Positions 1 to 5,727 of a stretch of DNA of 6,149 nt are shown piece after piece. The stretch spans positions 1-6,149 of the forward strand of contig JACCXR010000551.1 in NCBI GenBank assembly GCA_013696915.1. The letters run 5' to 3'. The translations under genes and the position numbers were made by a program. Position 1 is the stretch's first letter, and each line of letters begins with the position of its first letter. Source of the stretch: Euzebyaceae bacterium (GTDB lineage: Bacteria; Actinomycetota; Nitriliruptoria; Euzebyales; Egibacteraceae). The notes under the pieces are model-generated. The model worked only from the letters and a program-made list of their open reading frames with translations. It was not told where the DNA came from and searched no databases.

Positions 1-1188
<1,188 letters not shown>

Positions 1189-1209
1189 GTCGGGCTGCTG
1201 GTAGTCGCA

Positions 1210-1283
1210 GGGTTGCGGCTGGCTCGGGTTCCGGCTCGGCAGAACCGAGAAGCAGTCGCCTCCACCCGAGCCAGCCGCAACCC
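1210..1283. repeat. Perfect 20-bp inverted repeat between tuf and rpmG
   Basis: Bases 1210-1229 (beginning GGGTTGCGGC) and 1264-1283 (ending GCCGCAACCC) are exact reverse complements over 20 bp. The 34-base loop holds a smaller hairpin, CTCGG (1235-1239) with CCGAG (1245-1249). As RNA this would be a very stable two-level structure. No U-run follows position 1283, so it is not a textbook intrinsic terminator. It could be a factor-independent terminator of a GC-rich type, an RNase III processing site separating tuf mRNA from rpmG mRNA, or a copy of a dispersed palindromic element. The repeat is directly seen; its role is inference. Confidence 0.75.
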
Positions 1284-1360
1284 CAAAGTCAAGACCCGAA
1301 CCCCGCATGGCAGACCCGCACCGCCCCCGCAGAGCGTGAACCACAGGGAAGAGAGCTGAG

Positions 1361-1525
1361 ATGGCGAGAAGCGATACCAGGCCCAAGGTGATCATGGCGT
1401 GTGTGGAGTGCAAGGAGCGCAACTACATCACGACCAAGAACCGCAGCACCCAGCGCGAGCGGCTGGAGCTCAAGAAGTACTGCCCGCGGTGCAACGTCCA
1501 TCGCGCGCACCGCGAGACGAAGTAG
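1361..1525 (+). CDS. rpmG: Large-subunit ribosomal protein bL33, zinc-binding form
   Basis: A 54-residue protein of the L33 family, a small component of the 50S subunit near the E site. Two CxxC pairs (C14/C17 and C41/C44) are intact, marking the zinc-ribbon C+ form rather than the zinc-free paralogue made under zinc starvation. The core VECKERNYITTKNRSTQRERLELKKYCPRC is typical; the protein is highly basic and ends HRAHRETK. The ATG at 1361 gives the usual N-terminus (MARSDTRPKVIMACVECK). The upstream ribosome binding site is weak (AGGGA near 1344-1348). rpmG sits 172 bases after tuf, separated by the inverted repeat, and is followed by a strong hairpin. In actinobacteria this gene commonly precedes hadA-hadB; here an infC-type gene is inserted between. 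Confidence 0.96.
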   Translation: MARSDTRPKVIMACVECKERNYITTKNRSTQRERLELKKYCPRCNVHRAHRETK

Positions 1526-1552
1526 CCGAGACGGCTCCCCGTCCCGCGTCGG

Positions 1553-1576
1553 CCCCGCCGGGCATACCCGGCGGGG
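1553..1576 (+). terminator. GC-rich hairpin after rpmG, probable terminator or attenuator
   Basis: CCCCGCCGGG (1553-1562), loop CATA (1563-1566) and CCCGGCGGGG (1567-1576) form a perfect 10-bp stem with a tetraloop. TCTT and then CGCGTT follow, so the U-tract is short, as is common in GC-rich actinobacteria. It lies 27 bases after the rpmG stop and 55 bases before the infC-type start. It may end the tuf-rpmG transcript or partly attenuate read-through into the infC-hadAB block. No convincing -10/-35 pair is visible in the 55-base leader downstream, so some read-through is likely. Confidence 0.7.
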
Positions 1577-1602
1577 TCTTCGCGTTGAAACTCGCAGGAG
1601 CG

Positions 1603-1635
1603 ATGCCTGTCCGAACGACTCCAGGAGGAGCATGA
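1603..1635 (+). CDS. Possible 10-codon upstream ORF overlapping the infC-type start
   Basis: A short ORF encoding MPVRTTPGGA begins with ATG at 1603 and stops at TGA 1633-1635, overlapping the ATG of the IF-3 gene at 1632 in an ATGA junction. An AGGAG (1596-1600) precedes it, but only two bases from the ATG, which is tight. The infC AGGAGG (1623-1628) lies inside its last codons, so ribosomes reading this ORF would cover and then hand over to the infC start. It may be a leader peptide for translational coupling, but short ORFs of this kind also arise by chance. Confidence 0.25.
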   Translation: MPVRTTPGGA

Positions 1636-2147
1636 GCACCACACGACTGGCAACAAACGCAGAGATCCGGGCCAAGGAGGTGCGCCTCATCGGCCCCGAG
1701 GGCAAGCAGATGGGGATCGTCCCCCTGAAGGTCGCCATCGAGGCGGCGAACAGCGTCGACCTCGACCTCGTCGAGGTGGCCCCGAACGCCGACCCGCCCG
1801 TCGCGAAGGTGATGGACTACGGCAAGCACCTCTACGAGCAGGAGCGGGCCTCCCGGGACGCGCGCAAGACCCAGAAGGCGACCGGGCAGAAGGCCATCCG
1901 CCTGCGACCGAAGATCGACGACCACGACTTCCAGACCAAGGAGCGCCACGCCCGCAAGTTCCTCGAGTCCGGCCACTCCGTCCGCGTCCAGGTGATGTTC
2001 CGGATGCGGGAGCTGCGGCGGCCCGAGATGGGCCTGGCGCTGCTGGACCGGCTTGCCGAGGCCCTCGCCGATGTCGGCCAGATCGAGACGCGCGCACCGC
2101 TGCAGGGGCGCTTCGCCACGATGGTCCTGGCCCCCAAGTCGCACTGA
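1632..2147 (+). CDS. infC: Translation initiation factor IF-3 homologue (infC-type)
   Basis: IF-3 binds the 30S subunit, keeps it apart from 50S and rejects wrong initiator tRNA or start codons. The 171-residue product has both domains: the N-domain (residues 8-68: NAEIRAKEVRLIGPEGKQMG, LDLVEVAPNADPPVAKVMDYGK), a charged linker (69-86, YEQERASRDARKTQ), and the C-domain (88-169: LRPKIDDHDF, FRMREL, RRPEMG, ending MVLAPK). The actinobacterial motifs LRPKIDDHD and RPE(M/L)G are present. Two departures stand out: the usual FRGRE is FRMRE (123-127), and the usual PPVCKIMDYGK is PPVAKVMDYGK. The ATG at 1632 follows AGGAGG (1623-1628) at a short 3-base spacing and starts the conserved region without excess. 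infC normally sits with rpmI and rplT; here neither is adjacent, so this is either the relocated sole copy or a divergent second copy. The family is clear; the copy status is unknown. Confidence 0.93.
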   Translation: MSTTRLATNAEIRAKEVRLIGPEGKQMGIVPLKVAIEAANSVDLDLVEVAPNADPPVAKVMDYGKHLYEQERASRDARKTQKATGQKAIRLRPKIDDHDFQTKERHARKFLESGHSVRVQVMFRMRELRRPEMGLALLDRLAEALADVGQIETRAPLQGRFATMVLAPKSH

Positions 2148-2174
2148 CCGGCCCGGGCCGCGCGCGGTCCCTCC

Positions 2175-2180
2175 AGGAGG
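2175..2180 (+). promoter_or_regulatory. Shine-Dalgarno AGGAGG that sets an AUC start for hadA
   Basis: A perfect AGGAGG lies seven bases before the ATC at 2188-2190, ideal spacing. No ATG, GTG or TTG in the right frame lies nearby: the next in-frame GTG is at 2242 and the previous in-frame TTG is at 2053, inside the infC-type gene. The site therefore argues strongly for initiation at AUC. Confidence 0.75.
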
Positions 2181-2187
2181 AACGCCG

Positions 2188-2616
2188 ATCCCGCTCAACC
2201 ACGACCGCATCGGTCACCGCTACGAGGCGTACACCTACGAGGTGAGTCGCGAGAAGGTGCGCGAGTACGCCCTCGCCACCGGGCACACCGACGGCCGCTA
2301 CACCGCCGAGGAGGGCGACGTCTTGGCCCCCCCGGGGTTCGCGGCCTGCTTCACCGTCACGCGCGGGGGCGCGGGGATGTGGGCCGACACCGAGCTCGGC
2401 GCCCACTGGAACCTCGTCCACGGGAGCCAGGAGTACAGCTACCACCGCCCGGTCCGGGTCGGCGACCTCCTCCGGTGCACCCCCCACATCAACGACATCG
2501 TGGACCGCGGCCGCATGGAGCTGCTGACGCTGCAGGTCGACTGCGTGGACGCGGCCACCGGGGAACCCGTCGTCACCAGCCGCGGCACGCTCATCTTCTT
2601 CCACCAGGAGCCGTGA
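2188..2616 (+). CDS. hadA: MaoC/hot-dog (3R)-hydroxyacyl-ACP dehydratase, HadA-like subunit, apparent AUC start
   Basis: A HadA-type partner subunit of the FAS-II dehydratase, which removes water from (3R)-hydroxyacyl-ACP during fatty-acid elongation. In HadAB pairs this subunit shapes the acyl channel while HadB supplies the catalytic residues. From 2188 the product is 142 residues: an N-terminal strand (NHDRIGHRYEAYTYEVSREK), a helix (REYALATG), PPGFAACFTV (49-58), and the hot-dog core LVHGSQEYSYHRPVRVGD (76-93) to the C-terminus GTLIFFHQEP. The D-x4-H catalytic motif is absent, as expected for HadA. Starting at the next GTG (2242) would delete the conserved RIGHRYE segment, so the AUC with its perfect AGGAGG is preferred; reading it as Met gives a natural MPLNHDRIG start. 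The gene lies 40 bases after infC and its stop overlaps hadB by one base (TGATG). Confidence 0.9.
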   Translation: MPLNHDRIGHRYEAYTYEVSREKVREYALATGHTDGRYTAEEGDVLAPPGFAACFTVTRGGAGMWADTELGAHWNLVHGSQEYSYHRPVRVGDLLRCTPHINDIVDRGRMELLTLQVDCVDAATGEPVVTSRGTLIFFHQEP

Positions 2617-3035
2617 TGCCGCGCTTCGACGACATGACGGTCGGCGACCGGATCCCGGAGCGGACCGAGACGCTGGATCAGGCGCGGCTCATCCGGTACG
2701 CCGGGGCGAGCGGCGACTTCAACCCGCTCCACTGGGACCCGGAGTTCGCCGGCAAGGTCAGCCCCACCGGCGGGGTCATCGCGCACGGCATGCTCAACAT
2801 GGGGATCGTGTCGGCAGTGGTGGCCGACTGGGCCGGCGACCCCGGCAAGGTCCTGCGTCTGACGGCCAGCTTCCGCGCGGCCTGCCCCGTCGGTGCGGCC
2901 GTGACGTACGGGGGTGAGGTCATCGAGCTCGACGCCGAAGCCCGCACGGCGACCCTGGCGGTCTGGGCCGAACTCGACGGCGGCGGCAAGGTCGTCGACC
3001 GGCGGTCGTCCCGGGCGATCGTCCGGCTGGACTGA
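2616..3035 (+). CDS. hadB: MaoC-like (3R)-hydroxyacyl-ACP dehydratase, HadB-like catalytic subunit
   Basis: A 139-residue single hot-dog protein of the MaoC/R-hydratase family. The hydratase-2 signature YAGASGDFNPLHWD (residues 28-41) is complete, with catalytic Asp34 and His39. GGVIAHGMLNMGI (55-67) follows, forming the active-site and dimer region. It should pair with the HadA-like product to form the heterodimeric dehydratase of fatty-acid synthesis (mycolic-acid elongation in mycobacteria, general FAS-II-like roles elsewhere). The ATG at 2616 shares its A with the TGA of hadA, so the two are translationally coupled and made in equal amounts. An upstream GGAG (2607-2610) lies inside hadA. 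No hadC-like third subunit follows; a glycosyltransferase fusion begins 10 bases after the stop. Confidence 0.93.
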   Translation: MPRFDDMTVGDRIPERTETLDQARLIRYAGASGDFNPLHWDPEFAGKVSPTGGVIAHGMLNMGIVSAVVADWAGDPGKVLRLTASFRAACPVGAAVTYGGEVIELDAEARTATLAVWAELDGGGKVVDRRSSRAIVRLD

Positions 3036-3045
3036 GGGCCGGACG

Positions 3046-4017
3046 ATGGTGCGCAACGCCGTCCCGGCCGGCGTGCTGGAGTGGGCCGAGGAGCGCGAGG
3101 CGCTCCGCCGCGCCGGTGAGTTCGCCGCCGCCGACGCCATCCGGGAACGCATCCGCCTCGCCGGCTACACGGTTCAGGACACCGCGAGCGGACCGGTAGT
3201 CCAGGCGGCGCCGGAGTACCTGACCTCCAGGCCGGCGGACGTGCCCGACCGCACGGACGCGCCGGACGGTCCGGATCTCAGCGTCCTCCTCCTGCTCGAC
3301 GCGCCGCCGGCCGGCGACCAACCGCCCTGGGTGGTGGAGGACGCCGCCCGCTGCCTCGCCGGCGTGCTCCGCGCCACGGCCGGGCACCGGGCGGAGGTCT
3401 GCATCCTCGACAACGGGGTCGGCGGGGACGCCGGGACCTGGGCGGCGGACGCGGGGGGCGGCGTCGGCATCGAGTCGGTCCACCTCGACGAGCCCGTGGG
3501 GTTCGGCGAGGCCCGTGCGCTGCAGCACCGCATGGCGACGGGGCGACTGCTGGTGTGGCTCGACACCGGCGTGGAACTGGCACGGGGCGCCGCCTCGGCG
3601 CTGATCGACGCCTTCGCGGCGCCGGACGTCGGCGCGGTCGGGCGGTGGGGCGGCGACCTGCGCGGCTCGGTCCGGCGCTTCGAGCCGGCCGACACCCCGG
3701 CCTCCGGGGAACCGCCCCGTGACGTCCATGCCCTGTGGGGCTACCTGCTCGCGCTGCGGCGCGACCTCATCCGCACCGGCGCGGTCTGCGTCGACCCCGC
3801 GTTCGCCTTCTACCGTCACGCCGACGCCGACGTCTCCTTCCAGGTCCGTGCCGCCGGGGCCCGGACCGTCCTGGCGCCGCTGCCGGCGACTCAGCACCTG
3901 CATCGCGGCTGGTCCGCCGCCCCGGCCGACGAGGTCGAGCGCCTGTCCTCCGGCAACTACCGACGGCTGCTCGAGCGGTGGCGGCCGGAGATGGAGCGCC
4001 TCGCCGCCTCGGGCTGA
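3046..4017 (+). CDS. Fusion of a CysRS-C-terminus-like helical segment with a GT2-like glycosyltransferase domain
   Basis: A 323-residue protein. Residues 11-50 (WAEEREALRRAGEFAAADAI and on to YTVQDTASGP) match the pattern of the C-terminal end of cysteinyl-tRNA synthetase: an ERExxR-A--F-xADxIRxx helical hairpin, then a G-x-x-V-xDT-x-xGP strand. A Pro/Asp-rich linker (55-76) leads to a GT-A-like fold: strand LSVLLLLDAP (78-87), AEVCILDNG (116-124), GFGEARALQHRMATGRLLVWLDTGVEL (152-178), YLLALRRDLI (233-242), FAFYRHADADVSFQVRAAG (253-271), and HLHRGW (284-289). The DxD site reads LDTG, so metal binding is uncertain. No membrane segment is seen. ATG 3046 follows TGAGGG (3033-3038) at seven bases. 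It is tightly packed behind hadB and is probably cotranscribed. Function is unknown; an RNA- or tRNA-linked substrate is a guess from the N-terminal segment and the neighbours. Confidence 0.75.
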   Translation: MVRNAVPAGVLEWAEEREALRRAGEFAAADAIRERIRLAGYTVQDTASGPVVQAAPEYLTSRPADVPDRTDAPDGPDLSVLLLLDAPPAGDQPPWVVEDAARCLAGVLRATAGHRAEVCILDNGVGGDAGTWAADAGGGVGIESVHLDEPVGFGEARALQHRMATGRLLVWLDTGVELARGAASALIDAFAAPDVGAVGRWGGDLRGSVRRFEPADTPASGEPPRDVHALWGYLLALRRDLIRTGAVCVDPAFAFYRHADADVSFQVRAAGARTVLAPLPATQHLHRGWSAAPADEVERLSSGNYRRLLERWRPEMERLAASG

Positions 4018-4041
4018 GCGGGCGGGACCCGCCGCCACCGG

Positions 4042-4071
4042 TTGCCCGCACTCCGGGCCGGGGCCTATACT
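4042..4071 (+). promoter_or_regulatory. Probable sigma-A-type promoter for trnW-secE-nusG
   Basis: TTGCCC (4042-4047) and TATACT (4066-4071) are separated by 18 bases. Both resemble the vegetative consensus closely, and they stand out in very GC-rich surroundings. Transcription would start near 4077-4079, about 50 bases before tRNA-Trp. It lies in the 110-base gap after the glycosyltransferase fusion, so it splits the cluster into two transcription units. Confidence 0.75.
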
Positions 4072-4078
4072 CGGGAGC

Positions 4079-4104
4079 AACCGCTGCCCGAGGGCAGTGG
4101 TTTT
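4079..4104 (+). terminator. Hairpin with T4 tail at the predicted transcript start
   Basis: AACCGCTGCC (4079-4088) pairs with GGCAGTGGTT (4093-4102), with one G-U pair and a four-base loop CGAG; T4 spans 4101-4104. It looks like an intrinsic terminator but begins at the +1 of the predicted promoter. It could end read-through from the hadAB-glycosyltransferase unit, since a transcript fully starting at +1 may be too short to terminate there. It could also be a 5'-end stabilising hairpin or an early attenuator. Confidence 0.5.
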
Positions 4105-4127
4105 CCATGCCCGCCGGACAGTGCTCT

Positions 4128-4200
4128 AGGGGCGTAGCTCAACTGGCAGAGCGTCGGTCTCCAAAACCGAAGGTCGGGGGTTCGAGTCCCTCCGCCCCTG
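4128..4200 (+). tRNA. trnW: tRNA-Trp (anticodon CCA)
   Basis: A complete 73-base cloverleaf. The acceptor stem is AGGGGCG (4128-4134) with CGCCCCT (4193-4199), discriminator G4200. The D stem is GCTC/GAGC (4137-4140, 4149-4152). The anticodon stem is TCGGT/ACCGA (4154-4158, 4166-4170), with loop CTCCAAA and anticodon CCA at 4161-4163. The T stem is GGGGG/CCCTC around TTCGAGT (4181-4187). The 3' CCA is not encoded. tRNA-Trp directly before secE is a long-conserved actinobacterial arrangement. The tRNA must be cut out of the trnW-secE-nusG transcript. Confidence 0.98.
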
Positions 4201-4227
4201 CTGTGGACAACCACGAGGGAGTGACGC

Positions 4228-4263
4228 GTGAAGCGCGAGGTCAGCCGCGAGACGGCGAAATGA
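4228..4263 (+). CDS. Possible 11-codon upstream ORF overlapping the secE start
   Basis: GTG at 4228 opens a short frame (MKREVSRETAK if GTG is read as Met) that stops at TGA 4261-4263, overlapping the secE ATG (4260) in an ATGA junction. It has the better ribosome binding site, GAGGGAG (4215-4221), six bases upstream, while secE itself has only weak GAG-type pairing. Translation of secE may thus depend on re-initiation after this mini-ORF. It is not recognised as any known leader peptide and may be fortuitous. Confidence 0.3.
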   Translation: MKREVSRETAK

Positions 4264-4508
4264 GCGAGGACCAGAACGAACGCCCGACGGAGGTCGCGCC
4301 CGTCAGGGGCGCACCCCGCCGGGAGCGCACCGGTCCCCGCCAGTTCCTGCGCGAGGTCCGCGGTGAGCTGCGACGCGTCGCCTGGCCGTCGCGCAAGGAG
4401 GTCGCGTCCTACAGCGTCGTCGTGCTCGTGACCGTCACCCTCATGATGGCCTACATCGCCGGCCTGGACACGGTCTTCGGCCGCTTCGTCTTCTGGATCT
4501 TCGGATGA
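4260..4508 (+). CDS. secE: Preprotein translocase subunit SecE
   Basis: SecE is the small essential subunit that clamps SecY in the SecYEG channel of the cytoplasmic membrane. The 82-residue product has the one-helix form usual in Gram-positive bacteria: a charged cytoplasmic N-terminus (1-27), the amphipathic hinge REVRGELRRVAWPSRKEV (31-48) with the conserved RVxWPSRxE signature, and one membrane span at about 51-70 followed by a short hydrophobic tail. ATG 4260 is chosen for length. An in-frame GTG at 4221 would add 13 residues, but the only purine-rich site (GAGGGA) abuts it with no spacer. secE lies 59 bases after tRNA-Trp and overlaps nusG by four bases (ATGA), giving translational coupling. 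Confidence 0.93.
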   Translation: MSEDQNERPTEVAPVRGAPRRERTGPRQFLREVRGELRRVAWPSRKEVASYSVVVLVTVTLMMAYIAGLDTVFGRFVFWIFG

Positions 4509-5686
4509 CCGACGAACGCGTCGACGATGCCGTGTCCGACCCCTCGCCCGTGACGACCCGGGTCGACCCGTCGGTGGTCGGAGAGGCCCCGCAGAACCCC
4601 CCCGGCGAGCGCCCTGAACCGGATCCCGCCCCCGGCGTGGCCGCTGACGAGCCCGTCGAGGATCACCCGTCCCCCGACGACCGCGCCGATGGCGAGTCCG
4701 ATGCCCCGGTGGAGTACGCCGAGGACAGCACCGAGGTCGACGAACTCGTCGCCCAGACGATGGGCGAGGTGACGGAGTCCCCGGAGTCGCAGGCGCCCGC
4801 CGACGAGGAGTTCGCCGCCACGTTCGCCCCGCCGGCGGAGCAGGCGGCCGCCGTCGACCCGGAGTCCGTCGGCACCACACCGACGCCGCCGGGTCCACAG
4901 TCCGATGCCGTCGAGCTCGAGATCACCCTCGAGCCCACCGACGAGGAGCCCGAAGCCGTCGAGGAGGTCGACGACCTCGACGACCTGCTCTCGGCCGCCG
5001 GTGCCTCGGATCCGCTCGACGACATCGAGATCGACCTCGACCTCGTCGGGTCGAGCCCGAGGGTGGCGCCGGCGCCGGTTCCCGAGCCGGAAGCCGCCCC
5101 GGCGGCACCCGCCGAGACCGACGGCCGCAGCGAGCGGCGCGTGGAGTTCGGCCGCATGCCGGGCGACTACTACGTCGTCCACACCTACGCCGGCTACGAG
5201 AAGAAGGTCAAGGACAACCTTGAGACCCGCATCCAGTCCATGAACATGGAGGAGCGGATCTACGAGGTCATCATCCCGACCGAGGAAGCCGTCGAGATCA
5301 AGGGCGGCAAGAAGCAGACCGTGCAGCGCAAGGTCTTCCCCGGCTATGTGCTGGTCCGCATGGACCTCGACGACGAGTCGTGGTACGTCGTCCGCAACAC
5401 CCCCGCGGTCACCGGATTCGTCGGCCCCCCCGGCGCCAAGCCCGTCCCGCTGTCCCTGCGCGAGGTGGAATCCATCCTCCGCGAGCCGGAGGAGGGTGAG
5501 GTAGCCGTCCCGAGCGTCGAGTACGAGGAGGGCGAGAACGTCCGCGTCACCTCGGGCCCGTTCGCGGACTTCACCGGCACCATCTCCGAGATCAACGCCG
5601 ACCAGTCGAAGCTCAAGGTCCTCGTGTCCATCTTCGGCCGGGAGACCCCGGTCGAACTCGGCTTCGACCAGGTCGCCAAACTCTGA
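4505..5686 (+). CDS. nusG: Transcription factor NusG with a 217-residue acidic N-terminal extension
   Basis: NusG binds RNA polymerase through its NGN domain and links it to Rho or the ribosome through its KOW domain. Here the 393-residue product has its normal core at 218-393 (176 residues). The NGN domain contains YYVVHTYAGYEKKVKDNLE (222-240), FPGYVLV (278-284) and GFVG (304-307). The KOW domain contains GENVRVTSGPFADFTGTISEI (345-362), ending FDQVAKL. Residues 1-217 are low-complexity, Pro/Ala-rich and very acidic: by eye about 60 Asp/Glu against 9 Arg and no Lys. Actinobacterial NusG often carries an acidic extension, but this one is longer than the core. ATG 4505 overlaps the secE stop. 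An internal ATG at 5156 begins the core exactly, but no good ribosome binding site precedes it, and the acidic frame is open and coupled to secE, so one long protein is preferred. Confidence 0.93.
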   Translation: MTDERVDDAVSDPSPVTTRVDPSVVGEAPQNPPGERPEPDPAPGVAADEPVEDHPSPDDRADGESDAPVEYAEDSTEVDELVAQTMGEVTESPESQAPADEEFAATFAPPAEQAAAVDPESVGTTPTPPGPQSDAVELEITLEPTDEEPEAVEEVDDLDDLLSAAGASDPLDDIEIDLDLVGSSPRVAPAPVPEPEAAPAAPAETDGRSERRVEFGRMPGDYYVVHTYAGYEKKVKDNLETRIQSMNMEERIYEVIIPTEEAVEIKGGKKQTVQRKVFPGYVLVRMDLDDESWYVVRNTPAVTGFVGPPGAKPVPLSLREVESILREPEEGEVAVPSVEYEEGENVRVTSGPFADFTGTISEINADQSKLKVLVSIFGRETPVELGFDQVAKL

Positions 5687-5727
5687 CGGCACGGCCTACC
5701 CCCCGAACAGAAAGCAGGTAGCCCCCG

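Noticed and set aside
1336..1359. A 7-codon GTG mini-ORF ending one base before the rpmG start
   Set aside because: Very short, with a poor ribosome binding site; expected by chance.
1585..1613. TTGAAA (1585-1590) as -35 of an infC promoter
   Set aside because: No acceptable -10 hexamer lies 16-18 bases downstream.
2053..2187. TTG at 2053 as start of the hadA-like gene
   Set aside because: It lies deep inside infC in another frame, has no ribosome binding site, and its extra residues are unlike the family.
2242..2244. GTG as start of the hadA-like gene
   Set aside because: It removes the conserved RIGHRYEAYTYE segment and has no AGGAGG at suitable spacing.
1687..2604. Minus-strand open frame of about 305 codons opposite infC and hadA
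   Set aside because: Composition is Gly/Arg/Ala/Pro-rich with no motif, and it covers two well-supported + strand genes.
4021..4033. GGCGGGACCCGCC palindrome as terminator of the glycosyltransferase gene
   Set aside because: Only a 5-bp stem with a 3-base loop and no T-run; too weak to call.
2920..4080. Long minus-strand open frame of about 386 codons opposite the glycosyltransferase fusion
   Set aside because: A GC-rich third-position shadow with no recognisable domain; the + strand product shows CysRS-tail and GT2-like motifs.
4110..4259. Read-through of the tRNA as protein (GVAQLAERRS-type peptide) joined to SecE
   Set aside because: This peptide is the familiar false translation of a tRNA gene; the cloverleaf is complete and SecE starts downstream.
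5156..5158. Splitting nusG into an acidic protein and a separate NusG starting here
   Set aside because: The frame is continuous, no clear ribosome binding site precedes this ATG, and acidic NusG N-termini are known in actinobacteria. Kept as an alternative only.
4451..5692. Long minus-strand open frame of about 413 codons opposite nusG
   Set aside because: It mirrors the repetitive GAC/GAG-rich nusG extension; its product is low-complexity and nusG on the + strand has clear NGN and KOW domains.
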